A stretch of DNA of 52,338 bases from an uncultured Prevotellaceae bacterium (GCA_902768105.1 CACXJZ010000010.1:1-52338); one strand, 5' to 3'; shown: positions 21,546 to 32,011, numbered from the stretch's first letter. Program-made: numbers and translations. The notes: generated by a model from the letters alone, not told the origin.

Positions 21546-23882
21546 ATGAATGTAATTACAAAGAGTATTCAATTGCCCGATGGAAGAACCATCACAATTG
21601 AGACCGGGAAAGTGGCAAAGCAGGCCGACGGAAGCGTTGTTCTCCGCATGAACAACACCGTTCTTCTCGCCACTGTTTGTGCCGCAAAAGATGCAGTTCC
21701 CGGAACAGATTTCATGCCTTTGCAGGTGGATTATCGTGAACAGTACAGTGCAGCCGGTCGTTTCCCCGGCGGTTTCACCAAGCGCGAAGGCAAGGCCAGT
21801 GACAACGAAATCCTGACGAGCCGTCTGGTTGACCGCGTGCTCCGTCCGTTGTTCCCGTCAAACTATCACGCAGAAGTTTTTGTCAACGTAATGCTGCTCA
21901 GCGCCGACGGCGTCGATCAGCCCGATGCATTGGCAGGTTTTGCAGCATCGGCAGCGTTGGCATGTTCAGATATCCCCTTCGAATGCCCCATCTCTGAGGT
22001 TCGCGTTGCTCGCGTGAACGGTGAGTATGTCATCGACCCCACGTTCGAGCAGATGAAGGAGGCCGACATGGACATCATGGTTGGTGCCTCTGCCGAGAAC
22101 ATCATGATGGTGGAAGGCGAGATGAAGGAAGTTTCAGAGCAGGACATGATTGGTGCGTTGAAGGCTGCTATGGCTGCCATCAAGCCCATGTGTGAACTGC
22201 AGACCGAGCTGAGCAAGGAGCTTGGCAAGGACGTGAAGCGCGAGTACGACCACGAGGTGAACGACGAGGAACTGCGTGAGCGCATGAACAAGGAACTCTA
22301 CCAGCCCGCTTACGACATCACCAAGCAGGCTCTCGAGAAGCAGGCTCGTGCAGAAGCCTTCGAGAAGATTCTGACTGACTTCAAGGAGAAGTATGCTGCT
22401 GAGCACAGCGACCTCACGGAAGACGAGCTGGAAGAGAAGTACGCCATGATGGACCGCTACTACCACGACGTAGAGCGTGACGCCATGCGCCGTTGCATCC
22501 TCGACGAGGGCATCCGTCTCGATGGTCGTAAGACTGACGAGATCCGTCCCATCTGGTGCGAGGTTTCTCCGCTGCCCATGCCTCACGGAAGCTCTATCTT
22601 CACCCGCGGTGAGACACAGAGCCTCTCTACCTGTACGCTGGGTACCAAACTCGATGAGAAGCTGGTTGACGATGTGCTCGACAAGAGCTATCAGCGCTTC
22701 CTGCTCCACTATAACTTCCCCCCGTTCTGCACGGGTGAGGCCAAGGCACAGCGCGGCGTAGGCCGTCGTGAGATTGGTCACGGACACCTGGCATGGCGCG
22801 GTCTGAAGGGTCAGATTCCCGAGGACTTCCCCTACACCGTACGTCTGGTGAGCCAGATTCTGGAGTCGAACGGTTCTTCATCAATGGCTACCGTCTGCGC
22901 CGGCACGCTGGCACTGATGGACGCTGGTGTTCCCATGAAGAAGCCCGTTAGCGGTATCGCTATGGGTCTGATTAAGAACCCCGGCGAAGACAAGTATGCC
23001 GTGCTGAGTGACATCCTCGGCGATGAGGATCACCTGGGCGACATGGACTTCAAGACCACCGGTACAAAGGATGGTCTGACTGCTACTCAGATGGATATCA
23101 AGTGCGACGGTCTGAGCTTCGAGATTCTGGAGAAGGCCCTCATGCAGGCTAAGGCTGGTCGTGAGCACATTCTGAAGTGCATCACCGACACCATTGCCGA
23201 GCCGCGTCCTGAGCTGAAGCCGCAGGTTCCGCGCATCGAGCAGTTCGAGATACCCAAGGAGTTCATTGGTGCTGTCATTGGCCCTGGTGGTAAGATTATC
23301 CAGCAGATGCAGGAAGACACCGGTGCTACCATCACCATCGACGAGGTTGACGGCGTAGGTAAGATTCAGGTGAGCGGTCCTAACAAGGAGAGCATCGACG
23401 GTGCCATCGCCAAGATTAAGGCTATCGTTGCCATTCCTGAGGTGGGCGAGGTCTATGACGGTGTCGTTCGCAGCATCATGCCTTACGGCTGCTTCGTAGA
23501 GATTATGCCCGGCAAGGACGGTCTGCTCCACATCAGCGAGATTGACTGGAAGCGTTTGGAGACTGTCGAAGAGGCAGGCATTAAGGAAGGCGACCACATC
23601 CAGGTGAAGCTGCTGGAGATTGACCCGAAGACCGGTAAGTACAAGCTCTCACACCGTGTGCTCGTTGAGAAACCCGAGGGTTATCAGGAGCGTCCCGCAC
23701 GCCGTGAGCGTCCCGAGCGTGGCGAGCGTCGTCCCCGTCCCGAGCGCGGTGAGCGTCGTCCTCGTCCCGAGCGTGGCGAGCACCGTCCCCGTCCCGAGAA
23801 GAACAACGACGAGTACCATGATCCCGCAGAGAATCGCGAGCCCAAGGACTTCAGCGATGCTCTCGACCACATGGACTTCTAA
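21546..23882 (+). CDS. pnp: Polyribonucleotide nucleotidyltransferase
   Basis: A 778-residue 3'-to-5' phosphorolytic exoribonuclease. Two RNase PH domains (about 5-230 and 320-545; [20 protein letters not shown] and the second-site [14 protein letters not shown]) flank a helical linker. A KH domain (about 560-620; [16 protein letters not shown]) and an S1 domain (about 630-700; [15 protein letters not shown]) follow. The last 75 residues include a basic tail of 9-residue repeats (RPERGERRP). It is monocistronic, with a promoter inside an inverted repeat and a strong terminator. Confidence 0.96.
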   Translation: MNVITKSIQLPDGRTITIETGKVAKQADGSVVLRMNNTVLLATVCAAKDAVPGTDFMPLQVDYREQYSAAGRFPGGFTKREGKASDNEILTSRLVDRVLRPLFPSNYHAEVFVNVMLLSADGVDQPDALAGFAASAALACSDIPFECPISEVRVARVNGEYVIDPTFEQMKEADMDIMVGASAENIMMVEGEMKEVSEQDMIGALKAAMAAIKPMCELQTELSKELGKDVKREYDHEVNDEELRERMNKELYQPAYDITKQALEKQARAEAFEKILTDFKEKYAAEHSDLTEDELEEKYAMMDRYYHDVERDAMRRCILDEGIRLDGRKTDEIRPIWCEVSPLPMPHGSSIFTRGETQSLSTCTLGTKLDEKLVDDVLDKSYQRFLLHYNFPPFCTGEAKAQRGVGRREIGHGHLAWRGLKGQIPEDFPYTVRLVSQILESNGSSSMATVCAGTLALMDAGVPMKKPVSGIAMGLIKNPGEDKYAVLSDILGDEDHLGDMDFKTTGTKDGLTATQMDIKCDGLSFEILEKALMQAKAGREHILKCITDTIAEPRPELKPQVPRIEQFEIPKEFIGAVIGPGGKIIQQMQEDTGATITIDEVDGVGKIQVSGPNKESIDGAIAKIKAIVAIPEVGEVYDGVVRSIMPYGCFVEIMPGKDGLLHISEIDWKRLETVEEAGIKEGDHIQVKLLEIDPKTGKYKLSHRVLVEKPEGYQERPARRERPERGERRPRPERGERRPRPERGEHRPRPEKNNDEYHDPAENREPKDFSDALDHMDF
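23709..23807 (+). repeat. 27-bp coding repeats in the pnp tail
   Basis: Three full units start at 23709, 23736 and 23763 with a partial fourth at 23790, exactly 27 bp apart, coding RPERGERRP-type repeats. Confidence 0.8.
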
Positions 23883-23901
23883 CATTAAAGATTAAACATT
23901 A
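23881..23901. repeat. 7-bp-period repeat starting in the pnp stop codon
   Basis: Three heptamers fitting AASATTA. The first base pair lies within the TAA stop of pnp. Confidence 0.6.
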
Positions 23902-23902
23902 A

Positions 23903-23944
23903 AAAACACGGCTTACTAAACATTTAGTAGGCCGTGTTTTTTTT
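23903..23944. terminator. Bidirectional terminator between pnp and the GH95 gene
   Basis: AAAACACGGC (23903-23912) pairs with GCCGTGTTTT (23931-23940), with an inner ACTAAA/TTTAGT stem. T-runs lie on both strands. Confidence 0.85.
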
Positions 23945-23969
23945 AACCTTCAACCCTCAACCTTCAACC
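23942..23969. repeat. 7-bp-period repeat containing the GH95 stop codon
   Basis: Four heptamers fitting YTYAACC. On the minus strand they read GGTTGAA, and the GH95 stop TGA (23964-23966) is inside the array. Confidence 0.65.
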
Positions 23970-26288
23970 TTTTAGCTTCACCTCTTGTCCAGGTTTCGTG
24001 GGGGCATCGTAGATGATGCGTTCACCGTAGCGCACACGTAGCTGGCCGCCGATGCTGGAGCGTATCTTGGCTTCCGTCAGCTTGCCGTCTTTCCATTTGA
24101 TGTCAACAAAGAACCCACCACGGGCACGCAGGCCCTTTACCTCACCTGTAGGCCAAGCCGAAGGCAGGGCAGGCAGCAGGTCGATGGCACCGTCATGACT
24201 CTGCAGCAACATCTCGCAGATGCCTGCGCAGCAGCCGAAGTTTCCGTCAATCTGGAACGGCGGATGAGCATCGAACAGGTTAGGGTAAGTGCCGCCATGA
24301 GCGCCCCACTCCACCGAGTCAGGTATCAGCGTCAGCATGTTCTTGATGATCTGGTACGCATGGTCGCCATCATGCATGCGCGCCCAGAAGTTGATCTTCC
24401 ATCCGAGACTCCAGCCCGTAGCCATGTCACCGCGCTGCTTCAGCGTGGTAGCGGCAGCAGCAAAGAGCTCCGGCGTGCGATAAGGCGAAATCTGGTCTGA
24501 CGGGTACAGGCCGTAGAGGTGCGAGATGTGTCGGTGCTGGTCGTTGGGGTCATCACCGTCAATCATCCACTCCTGCAGCTGTCCGTACTTGCCTACCTTC
24601 ATCGGCGGAATCTTCTGGAGTGCAGACTGAAGTGTAGAGAGTGAGGCATCGCTGATGCCGAGTACCTCAGCCGCCTTGATGGTCTGACTCAGCACATCGC
24701 GCACAATCTGATTGTCCATTGTTGAACCTGCTGTCACAGTAGTACGCTTTCCCATAGGTCCATGCTCTGGCGATACGGTGGGAACGGTGACCAAATACTC
24801 ACCCATCGGCTGCATATAGTCAATGAGGAAGTCGGCAGCGCCCTTCATCACGGGATAGTACTTGCGCAGGAAGTCCTTGTCGCCCGTAAACAGGTAGTGT
24901 TGCCAGAGATGAGTGGTAAGCCATGCTCCACCCGTGGGGAACATGCCCCAGGTAGTGCCGTCCACCGGTCCGGCAATGCGCCAGAGGTCGGTATTGTGGT
25001 GAGCCATCCAGCCGCGACAGCCGTACATCTCCTGTGCTGTGATGGCGCCCGTCTCGCTCAGGTCCTTGATCATGTCGAACAGCGGCATCTGCGTCTCAGC
25101 GAGGTTAGCTACCAATGCCGGCCAGTAGTTCATCTCGGCATTGATGTTGATGGTGTATTTCGAGTCCCACGGGGCATTCAGCTTGTCGTTCCACACGCCC
25201 TGCAGGTTAGCGGGCTGTCCGCCAGGCTGCGACGAGGAGATCAGCAGGTAGCGTCCGTACTGCATCATCAGCGATACCATGTCAAGGTCGGTACCATCGA
25301 AAGAGGCGAGGCGCTGGTCAGTGGGAATCAGAGTATTCTGAGTATTAGTCAGGGTCAGCGATACGCGGTCATACTGCTCCTGATACTTCTTCAAGTGACG
25401 GTTCAGCAGCTTCTTATACGACATTCCCTTGATGCCAGCCAGTATCTGGTTGTTCTTCTTCACGGGATTGCCGCTGATGTCGTGGTAGTTGACGTAGTTG
25501 GTGGCAGCGGTGATGTAAAGCGTTGCTGTGGTAGCATTAGTCACCATCAGCGAACTGGCGCCACGCTCTATCTTTCCGTCAGCCTCAATCAATATGCGTG
25601 CCTCGGCTTTCAGTCCGGCCTTGATGCCTTCCTGTTCCACACCGTCCACAACGGCAGCCAGTTCATTAACAGAGCCTACTCCTTCGTGGTTGGATACGGT
25701 AAAGACCTGAGCGGGTAGCTGGCTGTCGAATCCTATGTTGAACGACAATGCCCCTTTCTTGCTGGCCGTCAGACGAACGACGATGACGTTATCAGCCTGC
25801 GAGGCAAACACCGTACGCTCATACTTTACACCTTTATATATATAAGAGGTGGTGGCAAGGGCGTTGCGGAGACTCAGCTCACGACGGTAATTCTGAACAT
25901 CCGTGTGGCCCAGCTTCAGCTTCATGCTTCCCAATGGCAGGTAGCGCATGCCGTGCGGTCCCTTGAAGAAATGCTGGTCAATGATGGCGTGAGCCGCTTC
26001 TTCTTTACCCGCAAAGATGGAGTCGCGCACCTGCTGGAGATACTGCTTTGCCTCCGGACTATTATTGTTGTGGGGCGAACCGCTCCAGAACGTTTCCTCG
26101 TTCAGCTGTATCTCCTCCGTGTCCGTACCGCCATACACCATCGCACCCATGTGACTGTTGCCGACGGGTAGTGCGTCGAGCCAGTGACGTGCAGGCTTAT
26201 CATACCATAACTTGTGGTTTTGCGCCGTGGCATTCAGCGCCGTACAGCATACCATGATGCCAATAAATACCTTGATAATTCTCTTCAT
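23964..26288 (-). CDS. GH95 glycoside hydrolase, probable alpha-L-fucosidase or alpha-L-galactosidase
   Basis: A 774-residue exported enzyme acting on fucosylated glycans or xyloglucan-type side chains. Signal peptide 1-22 (ends ATA-Q). The N-terminal beta domain (about 28-260) starts [23 protein letters not shown], a GH95 hallmark. The catalytic (alpha/alpha)6 region carries INAEMNYWP (N383, N387), QLQEW (likely catalytic E573) and QIDGNFG (D681), and a C-terminal beta domain follows. No lipobox or T9SS tail, so periplasmic. The last residues and stop are shared with a 7-bp repeat. Divergent from the membrane protein at 26403. Confidence 0.92.
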   Translation of the reverse strand: MKRIIKVFIGIMVCCTALNATAQNHKLWYDKPARHWLDALPVGNSHMGAMVYGGTDTEEIQLNEETFWSGSPHNNNSPEAKQYLQQVRDSIFAGKEEAAHAIIDQHFFKGPHGMRYLPLGSMKLKLGHTDVQNYRRELSLRNALATTSYIYKGVKYERTVFASQADNVIVVRLTASKKGALSFNIGFDSQLPAQVFTVSNHEGVGSVNELAAVVDGVEQEGIKAGLKAEARILIEADGKIERGASSLMVTNATTATLYITAATNYVNYHDISGNPVKKNNQILAGIKGMSYKKLLNRHLKKYQEQYDRVSLTLTNTQNTLIPTDQRLASFDGTDLDMVSLMMQYGRYLLISSSQPGGQPANLQGVWNDKLNAPWDSKYTININAEMNYWPALVANLAETQMPLFDMIKDLSETGAITAQEMYGCRGWMAHHNTDLWRIAGPVDGTTWGMFPTGGAWLTTHLWQHYLFTGDKDFLRKYYPVMKGAADFLIDYMQPMGEYLVTVPTVSPEHGPMGKRTTVTAGSTMDNQIVRDVLSQTIKAAEVLGISDASLSTLQSALQKIPPMKVGKYGQLQEWMIDGDDPNDQHRHISHLYGLYPSDQISPYRTPELFAAAATTLKQRGDMATGWSLGWKINFWARMHDGDHAYQIIKNMLTLIPDSVEWGAHGGTYPNLFDAHPPFQIDGNFGCCAGICEMLLQSHDGAIDLLPALPSAWPTGEVKGLRARGGFFVDIKWKDGKLTEAKIRSSIGGQLRVRYGERIIYDAPTKPGQEVKLKG

Positions 26289-26315
26289 TTCAGGTCGGTT
26301 ATTTGGTTACAAATG

Positions 26316-26323
26316 CAAAATTA
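26316..26323 (-). promoter_or_regulatory. Candidate -7 box of the GH95 gene
   Basis: TAATTTTG on the minus strand, 28 nt before the ATG; a GTTG lies about 22 nt further upstream. Confidence 0.45.
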
Positions 26324-26368
26324 CGAAAAAACTGCGAACTAAATGCAACGTTTGTGCAAAAAAATATC

Positions 26369-26376
26369 TATCTTTG
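26369..26376 (+). promoter_or_regulatory. Candidate -7 box of the membrane protein gene at 26403
   Basis: TATCTTTG 26 nt before the ATG; the nearest TTTG (26351-26354) is only 14 nt upstream, so the -33 box is unclear. Confidence 0.5.
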
Positions 26377-26402
26377 TGCACAGAATACAAATTATTATCA
26401 CT

Positions 26403-26990
26403 ATGGAGAAGAAAGGACACTGGTTTTTAGGCTGCGGGGCAGCTGCCATCGTGGGCTCACTTTTAGGTATCATACTGGCTGTCGGAGGCTATTTCCTCTG
26501 GCATCATTTGAGTTCCTCCGACGAGACAAAGGGCGATGAAGAGACCGCTGTCGTACAGGCAGAGGAGACGCTGGCACAACTGCTGGCAAAGGCAGAATGG
26601 GAAGTGGCTGACGGCGGATACCGCTATCCGAAGTTCATGCGTCGCACCGACAGTTTCGTAGCTGACGTCCCTGCGTCAGTCAAGGTCTGCAACTGGAAGG
26701 ACGTGGATTTGTGCTACTGGCCGCTCATTGGTGCCTGGGCTGTCGATAACGAGAGTTTCCCCGTCAAGAAATGCTACGTGACGGCTTCCGCACTCATTGA
26801 CGACGTAACCTACAAGGCCGAGAGCAAGGGCATCTTCTCAGGACACACGGCCGACGGCCGCATCTTCTATCTGAAAAAGAGCTTCAGCGAGGGCGATGCC
26901 ACGCGCCACGTCAGGGTGCTGGCCATTGTCTATCCTGAGAGTCTGCAGAACGACGTCCAGCCGTTTATTGACATGATACAGAATTGGTAA
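26403..26990 (+). CDS. Membrane-anchored protein of unknown function
   Basis: A 195-residue protein. The frame is open from 26343, but the -7 box lies inside that stretch, so MEKKGHWFLG at 26403 is chosen. One membrane segment spans about residues 9-34 (GCGAAAIVGSLLGIILAVGGYFLW). An acidic helical linker and a soluble domain of about 140 residues follow, with SVKVCNWKDVDLCYWPL and TADGRIFYLKKSFSEGDATRHVRVLAIVYPE. I do not recognise the domain. It is 15 nt upstream of the esterase gene and probably co-transcribed with it. Confidence 0.7.
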   Translation: MEKKGHWFLGCGAAAIVGSLLGIILAVGGYFLWHHLSSSDETKGDEETAVVQAEETLAQLLAKAEWEVADGGYRYPKFMRRTDSFVADVPASVKVCNWKDVDLCYWPLIGAWAVDNESFPVKKCYVTASALIDDVTYKAESKGIFSGHTADGRIFYLKKSFSEGDATRHVRVLAIVYPESLQNDVQPFIDMIQNW

Positions 26991-27005
26991 TCAACACACA
27001 CTATT

Positions 27006-29858
27006 ATGAAAAAAATCTTATTATCAACACTCATGCTGTGCATGGCCATCGTTGCAATGGCACAGCCAGCCGGTGGCTTCGGCGGATTCCAGATGCCACA
27101 GGCAAACTTGGAGACTTCCCATCAGTGGAAGGACGTGAACTATGCTGGTGACGATAAGGTTTATCACACCTGCGACATCTACTTGCCTAAAAAGGAACAG
27201 GCTTCCTACCCCGTCGTTATCCATATTTATGGTAGCGCGTGGTTTAACAACAACGGTAAAGGCGCTGCCGACCTTGGCACCATTGTCAAGGCACTGCTTG
27301 ATGCCGGCTATGCCGTCGTATGCCCCAACCACCGTTCAAGCATGGACGCCAAGTGGCCTGCCCAGATTCACGACATCAAAGCTGTGGTACGCTTCGTGCG
27401 CGGTGAAGCTGCGAAGTATAAGTTCGACCCGTCGTTCGTTGCAACCAGCGGTTTTTCCAGCGGAGGACATCTAGCCTCCATCACGGCAACCACCAACGGT
27501 CTGCGTGTGACGAAAGTGGGCTCAGTCACCATCGACCTCGAAGGTAACGTGGGTAACTTCACCAATCAGTCCAGCGCCGTCAATGCAGCCTGCGACTGGT
27601 CGGGCCCCATTGACCTGACGGCTATGGACTGCGGCGACCACATGCAGATGGGCGACAACTCGCCCGAGGACGTGCTGCTGGAGTCGAAACTCTCAAAGGA
27701 GCCTGACAAATACCTGAGCCTCAGCGCTACTACATACGTTGACCGCAACGATCCTCCCGTCATCATCTTCCATGGAGAGAAGGACAACGTCGTTCCCTGC
27801 TGTCAGGGTAAGAAGTTCTACGAGGTATTGAAGGCTGCCGGTGTGCTCACCGAGGCTACTTGGGTGCCCGAGGGCGGTCACGGCATGGGAATGTACTCAG
27901 AGGAGAACCTGCAGAAGATGGTTCATTTCCTCAACATCGCACGTGGTGTGCCCGCTCCTACCGAGGGGCTGGAGGCAACTACCGTCAACCCTGACGGCAC
28001 CGTCACCTTCCGCTACAAAAACGATTTTGCAAAACAGGTGCAGGTTGACGTACAGTTTGCAGGACGTCACCCCATGACACGCGATGCTAACGGACTCTGG
28101 ACCGTCACGCTCGGTCCTGCTGCCCCCGACATGTATCCCTATTGCTTCATCGTCGATGGTGTGAGCACTATGGACCCTATGTGCGAGCAGTATTTCCCCA
28201 ACGAGGGTTTCAAGAACAGCCTCCTGGAGATTACATCGCCCAATGGCCTGCCTCACGACATCCGCAACGTGCCTCACGGACGCATTGAGTACATACACTA
28301 CTTCTCCACCAGCATCGGAGCCACTAACCACGCCGTGGTCTATCTGCCACCCAGCTACAGGCCCGACCAGGAGAAGCGCTATCCCGTGTTCTACCTCATC
28401 AGCGGAACTACCGACACGGAAGAAGTTTATTATAAGGTGGGACGCGTCAACTACATCCTCGACAACCTTATTGCTGAGGGCAAGGCGCAGGAGATGATTG
28501 TGGTCATGCCGTATGGCAACCCCACAAAGCTGGCCACCTCACGTCCGATGATGGGCGGCCGCATGATGCCCCCCGGCAGAAGACCACAGGGAACCGTTCC
28601 CCAACCACCCACGGGTTTCACCATGCCTCCCACTGGTGGAGCACAGGGAGCCCCAAGGGGTGGAGCCATGATGGGTTTTGGCGGCGACCCCTTCAGTCGT
28701 GACCTCATCAACGACCTCATGCCTTACATCGAGGACAACTACCGCACCATCAACGATGCCGACCATCGTGCCATCGGTGGCTTCTCGCGTGGCGGCAACC
28801 AGGCACTCTACAATGGCCTGACAAATCTCGACAAGTTCGCCTACCTGTGCAGCTACAGTTCGTTCACCTCGACCGACATTCCCGATGTCTATGACAAAGC
28901 AAAGAATACCAACAAGAAGATTCGCCTCTTCTGGCTGGGTGTAGGAACCGATGACTTCCTCTATGGCAACGCTCGCGATTACATGGAGTTCCTTGACAAG
29001 AAAGGCATACGTTCTGTCAAGGAGTTCACTACCGATAAGTACGGACATACCTGGATGAATGCCAAGTATTTCCTCACAAAGACACTGCCGCTGCTCTTCA
29101 ATCAGGAAGCAGCTGAAGCTGCTATGAAGAACGGAAAGCCTGCTCCTGCTGCTACTGGTAACGAACAGCAGTTCACGCCGGGCGTCATGGCACGCTTGTT
29201 CCCGCGTCCCATTGTCTCACCCGAGTATGGCGAAACGGGCATCACCTTCCGCTTCAAGGCTGACGAGGCAGACAGTGTGAAGCTGGTGTGCGGCATCCTG
29301 CCGAAGCCCATTGAGATGCAGCGTGACTCCGACGGCGTATGGAGCACCGTGGTTGACGAGTTCCTCTTCGATCCGTTCAAATACTGCTTCCTCGTCGATG
29401 GCACACCCGTTGCTGACCCCAGTAACATGTACCTCTCACCCGACCAGGGCTTTAAGTTCAGCATTGCCGACAATCCCCATTCGCCATTCAACTTCGCATC
29501 GCAGGGTAACATACGTCACGGACGTACAAGTTACGACCTGAACAGCGGTGAGGCATGGTACGTGTCACCCATGCCCGAGACACCCACGGCTCCGCTCTTC
29601 ATCCAACTGGTTCCCGGCAACGGCGACACCATGGAGAGCTGGTTCAAGATGGGCGGCGTCGATGCCATTGCCGACAAGCTGCTGGCCGACGGTAAGATTA
29701 AGCCATGCATCCTCACCACCAGTCGTCTGGAGTTTATGAACAGGGGCCCACAGCCTCCCAGCTTCAAAGTCCACACGCTCCGAGCAGCCGACTACCCCAC
29801 TTGGGCACAGCGTCGCCGCGCTCTTGTCCATTTACTGATGAGCTTAAGCAAAGAATAA
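27006..29858 (+). CDS. Multi-domain carbohydrate esterase with two active and one eroded hydrolase domain
   Basis: A 950-residue exported protein. After the signal peptide (1-19) an alpha/beta-hydrolase (about 40-315) has S151 (GFSSG), D260 (GEKD) and H292 (GGHG), like BD-FAE/acetyl-esterase proteins. An early-set beta domain (about 325-420) leads into an esterase-D/CE1-like domain (about 425-705) with S594 (GGFSRGG), D649/D650 and H681 (KYGHTW). A second early-set domain (about 735-830) precedes a 115-residue remnant of a third esterase that lacks the nucleophile region. A Pro/Met/Gly-rich insert lies at about 515-560. A role in removing acetyl or feruloyl groups from xylan-type glycans is inferred and fits the adjacent GH51. 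Confidence 0.85.
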   Translation: MKKILLSTLMLCMAIVAMAQPAGGFGGFQMPQANLETSHQWKDVNYAGDDKVYHTCDIYLPKKEQASYPVVIHIYGSAWFNNNGKGAADLGTIVKALLDAGYAVVCPNHRSSMDAKWPAQIHDIKAVVRFVRGEAAKYKFDPSFVATSGFSSGGHLASITATTNGLRVTKVGSVTIDLEGNVGNFTNQSSAVNAACDWSGPIDLTAMDCGDHMQMGDNSPEDVLLESKLSKEPDKYLSLSATTYVDRNDPPVIIFHGEKDNVVPCCQGKKFYEVLKAAGVLTEATWVPEGGHGMGMYSEENLQKMVHFLNIARGVPAPTEGLEATTVNPDGTVTFRYKNDFAKQVQVDVQFAGRHPMTRDANGLWTVTLGPAAPDMYPYCFIVDGVSTMDPMCEQYFPNEGFKNSLLEITSPNGLPHDIRNVPHGRIEYIHYFSTSIGATNHAVVYLPPSYRPDQEKRYPVFYLISGTTDTEEVYYKVGRVNYILDNLIAEGKAQEMIVVMPYGNPTKLATSRPMMGGRMMPPGRRPQGTVPQPPTGFTMPPTGGAQGAPRGGAMMGFGGDPFSRDLINDLMPYIEDNYRTINDADHRAIGGFSRGGNQALYNGLTNLDKFAYLCSYSSFTSTDIPDVYDKAKNTNKKIRLFWLGVGTDDFLYGNARDYMEFLDKKGIRSVKEFTTDKYGHTWMNAKYFLTKTLPLLFNQEAAEAAMKNGKPAPAATGNEQQFTPGVMARLFPRPIVSPEYGETGITFRFKADEADSVKLVCGILPKPIEMQRDSDGVWSTVVDEFLFDPFKYCFLVDGTPVADPSNMYLSPDQGFKFSIADNPHSPFNFASQGNIRHGRTSYDLNSGEAWYVSPMPETPTAPLFIQLVPGNGDTMESWFKMGGVDAIADKLLADGKIKPCILTTSRLEFMNRGPQPPSFKVHTLRAADYPTWAQRRRALVHLLMSLSKE

Positions 29859-29872
29859 AGGAAGGATAAAGC

Positions 29873-29910
29873 AAATAAATAAGGTGCCGAATTTCGGCAC
29901 CTTATTTATT
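29873..29910. terminator. Bidirectional terminator between esterase and GH51 genes
   Basis: AAATAAGGTGCCGAA (from about 29876) is the exact complement of the TTCGGCACCTTATTT that follows. It serves both convergent genes. Confidence 0.88.
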
Positions 29911-29928
29911 ATTATCAGCTGTTAAGTC

Positions 29929-31974
29929 CTACAGCGTATATTCCAGCATAACGAACGAATAAGGAGCAAGCTCCATCGTAAACTTCTTCTTCGCCTTGAA
30001 TGTCTCCTGCTTCGGAACGATGGGCTGTGCCTCATAGTTGTTCTCATCGTTGGGCTGTCCTGTCAAAACGGTTTTGGTAGCCATCTTCTTGATGCCGAAA
30101 CGTCTGAGGTTTACCTTCACTGTCTTGGCCTCGCTGCCCGCATTGCAGAGCTTCACATAGAGCTTGCGGGTCTTCGTGTTGAGCACCACCGACTGATCCT
30201 GCAGGTTACCGCTGTTCTGACCTTCGGGCAGTCCCTGCCAACGGGCGGCACAGTCAGGATTCTCGATGGTCACACAGTCACCATAGTAGCGGTCGCCGCT
30301 GCTGAGTCCGAAGAGCTGCTGCACGTAGTAGCTGCAGGTAAGGAACGGACGCTCGTTATCGAAATAAATCAGGTCAGGATTCCAGTTGGTGTTGGTCTTA
30401 CGGGCAAAGAGCGGAGCATAGCTGGACATGCAGACCACATCGCCATTGCGCTCGACATGCAACAGGTACAGACCTTCGGCCAGAGCATCAATGAGCTTTT
30501 TATCCTTGGCAGCATACTCACCCAGATAGACCTTCGTCTTGCGATCGCGGGGGTAGTAGTCATACTGGCGGCTGCTGACGAAGTAGGCGTTCGGCTCGTA
30601 GTAATGCTCATCAATGATGGGCATGCCCAGCTCCTCGGCCAGTTTCCAGCCTTCCTCAAAGTCGGGATTACCCGGGTGAGAGCCGGGGCCAGCGGTGCCC
30701 ACGATGACAATCTCAGGATGTACCGCCATAATCTTCTCATACATATACTTAAAGCGCTCGCAGAACTCAGGCGAAATCTTCTCCTCGTTGCCAATGCCTA
30801 AGTATTTCAGGTTAAACGGAGCGGGGTGACCAGCCTCAGCACGCACACGTCCCCACTTGGTGGTAACATCACCGTTGGCCCACTCAATGAGGTCGAGCGC
30901 TTCCTGTACCCACTCGTCCATCTCACTCATGGGCACCACATCCTGTGCCTGAGTAGGCCACATGCCCCAACCACCATTGGTACCCTGACAGCTGACGCCA
31001 CAGGGCAGGATGGGTACAGGCTGCATCTGCAGGTCCTCGCAGAACTGGAAATACTCATAGTATCCAAGTCCCATCGACTGGTGGTAGCCCCACGTGTTCT
31101 TCAAGCCACGACGCTGCTCCTTCGGACCGACGGTTGTCTTCCAGCGGTAGGTGTCCCAGAAGCCGTCGCCACCGCCATGTACCACGCAACCGCCAGGGAA
31201 GCGCATAAACTTCGGGTGCAGGTCGGCCAGTGCCTGAGCCAAGTCAGGACGCAAGCCATGTCCCTTGAAGGTCTCCTGCGGCATGAGCGACACCATATCA
31301 ACATCGAGTGTGCCAACGGTCAGCACGAGCATCTGCAGCACAGCATTCTGACAAGTGCTGTCAGGTGTGAGCACAGCCTCGAATTTCTTCCAGTTGCCTC
31401 CCGTCACGTCAATCATAGCGTCAGCCAGCAGCTTCGGGTCCTTGCCCCAGCCCTGCGGTTCCACGAGGGCGATGCGTACTTGGGTGTTGGCTGCTGACTG
31501 CTGGGTGTTGGCAGGAATACGGAAGAAGGCAGAGAAGTCATACTGCTTGCCAGCCTTCACGCTGATGCCGTCGTAGCCGTCGTTCTGGATGCCGAAGCCT
31601 TTCCAGCCCTTGTAGTCATAATACTCCTTGGCACGCTCGGTGTAGAGGCGCATGTAAGTGGGGTTGTTCGGGTGGATGGGGCTGTCCATGCGCGGTTCAA
31701 TGTGTCCGAGCGAGTGTCCGGGACGTATGGTGCGCCAGGCAGTGCCGGGGCCCCAGCCGTCACGCTCCGAAGGGCTGTACTCGAACGAGCCGTTTTGCAC
31801 GAGCTCCGCATAGAGTCCACCGTCAGCACTCATGCTGATATCCTCGAAGAAGATACCAATCAGTTCATTACTAATCACCTTGCCACCAGCAGGGGCTTTC
31901 ACGGGTTTCTGAGCCGAGAGGCCCAGTGATACTGCCAGCGAGGCAGCAAACAATGTCATACGTTTCATCATCAT
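29929..31974 (-). CDS. GH51 alpha-L-arabinofuranosidase
   Basis: A 681-residue exported enzyme that releases L-arabinose from arabinan or arabinoxylan. Signal peptide 1-21. An N-terminal carbohydrate-binding-like beta region (about 25-245, starting ISNELIGIFFEDISMSADGGLY) is followed by the (beta/alpha)8 domain with acid/base E397 (YLGIGNEE) and nucleophile E486 (VYLGEYA) and a C-terminal beta sandwich. No lipobox or T9SS tail. A 7-bp-period repeat (31481-31508) adds ANTQQSAANT at about 156-165 in the N-terminal region. It converges on the esterase gene and has its own promoter. Confidence 0.94.
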   Translation of the reverse strand: MMMKRMTLFAASLAVSLGLSAQKPVKAPAGGKVISNELIGIFFEDISMSADGGLYAELVQNGSFEYSPSERDGWGPGTAWRTIRPGHSLGHIEPRMDSPIHPNNPTYMRLYTERAKEYYDYKGWKGFGIQNDGYDGISVKAGKQYDFSAFFRIPANTQQSAANTQVRIALVEPQGWGKDPKLLADAMIDVTGGNWKKFEAVLTPDSTCQNAVLQMLVLTVGTLDVDMVSLMPQETFKGHGLRPDLAQALADLHPKFMRFPGGCVVHGGGDGFWDTYRWKTTVGPKEQRRGLKNTWGYHQSMGLGYYEYFQFCEDLQMQPVPILPCGVSCQGTNGGWGMWPTQAQDVVPMSEMDEWVQEALDLIEWANGDVTTKWGRVRAEAGHPAPFNLKYLGIGNEEKISPEFCERFKYMYEKIMAVHPEIVIVGTAGPGSHPGNPDFEEGWKLAEELGMPIIDEHYYEPNAYFVSSRQYDYYPRDRKTKVYLGEYAAKDKKLIDALAEGLYLLHVERNGDVVCMSSYAPLFARKTNTNWNPDLIYFDNERPFLTCSYYVQQLFGLSSGDRYYGDCVTIENPDCAARWQGLPEGQNSGNLQDQSVVLNTKTRKLYVKLCNAGSEAKTVKVNLRRFGIKKMATKTVLTGQPNDENNYEAQPIVPKQETFKAKKKFTMELAPYSFVMLEYTL
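31481..31508 (-). repeat. 7-bp-period repeat inside the GH51 gene
   Basis: Four heptamers fitting TGRSTGY on the plus strand, in frame, coding NTQQSAANT in the N-terminal beta region. Confidence 0.6.
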
Positions 31975-32011
31975 ATTTCGTGTTTAGTTATTGACGCTTC
32001 ACTTTCGTCTG

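Noticed and set aside
24762-25718. Open frame of 318 codons antisense to the GH95 gene
   Set aside because: Shadow frame without start signals, promoter or domain.
26343-26402. Earlier start for the membrane protein gene
   Set aside because: The -7 box at 26369-26376 lies inside this stretch, and the membrane segment fits a start at 26403.
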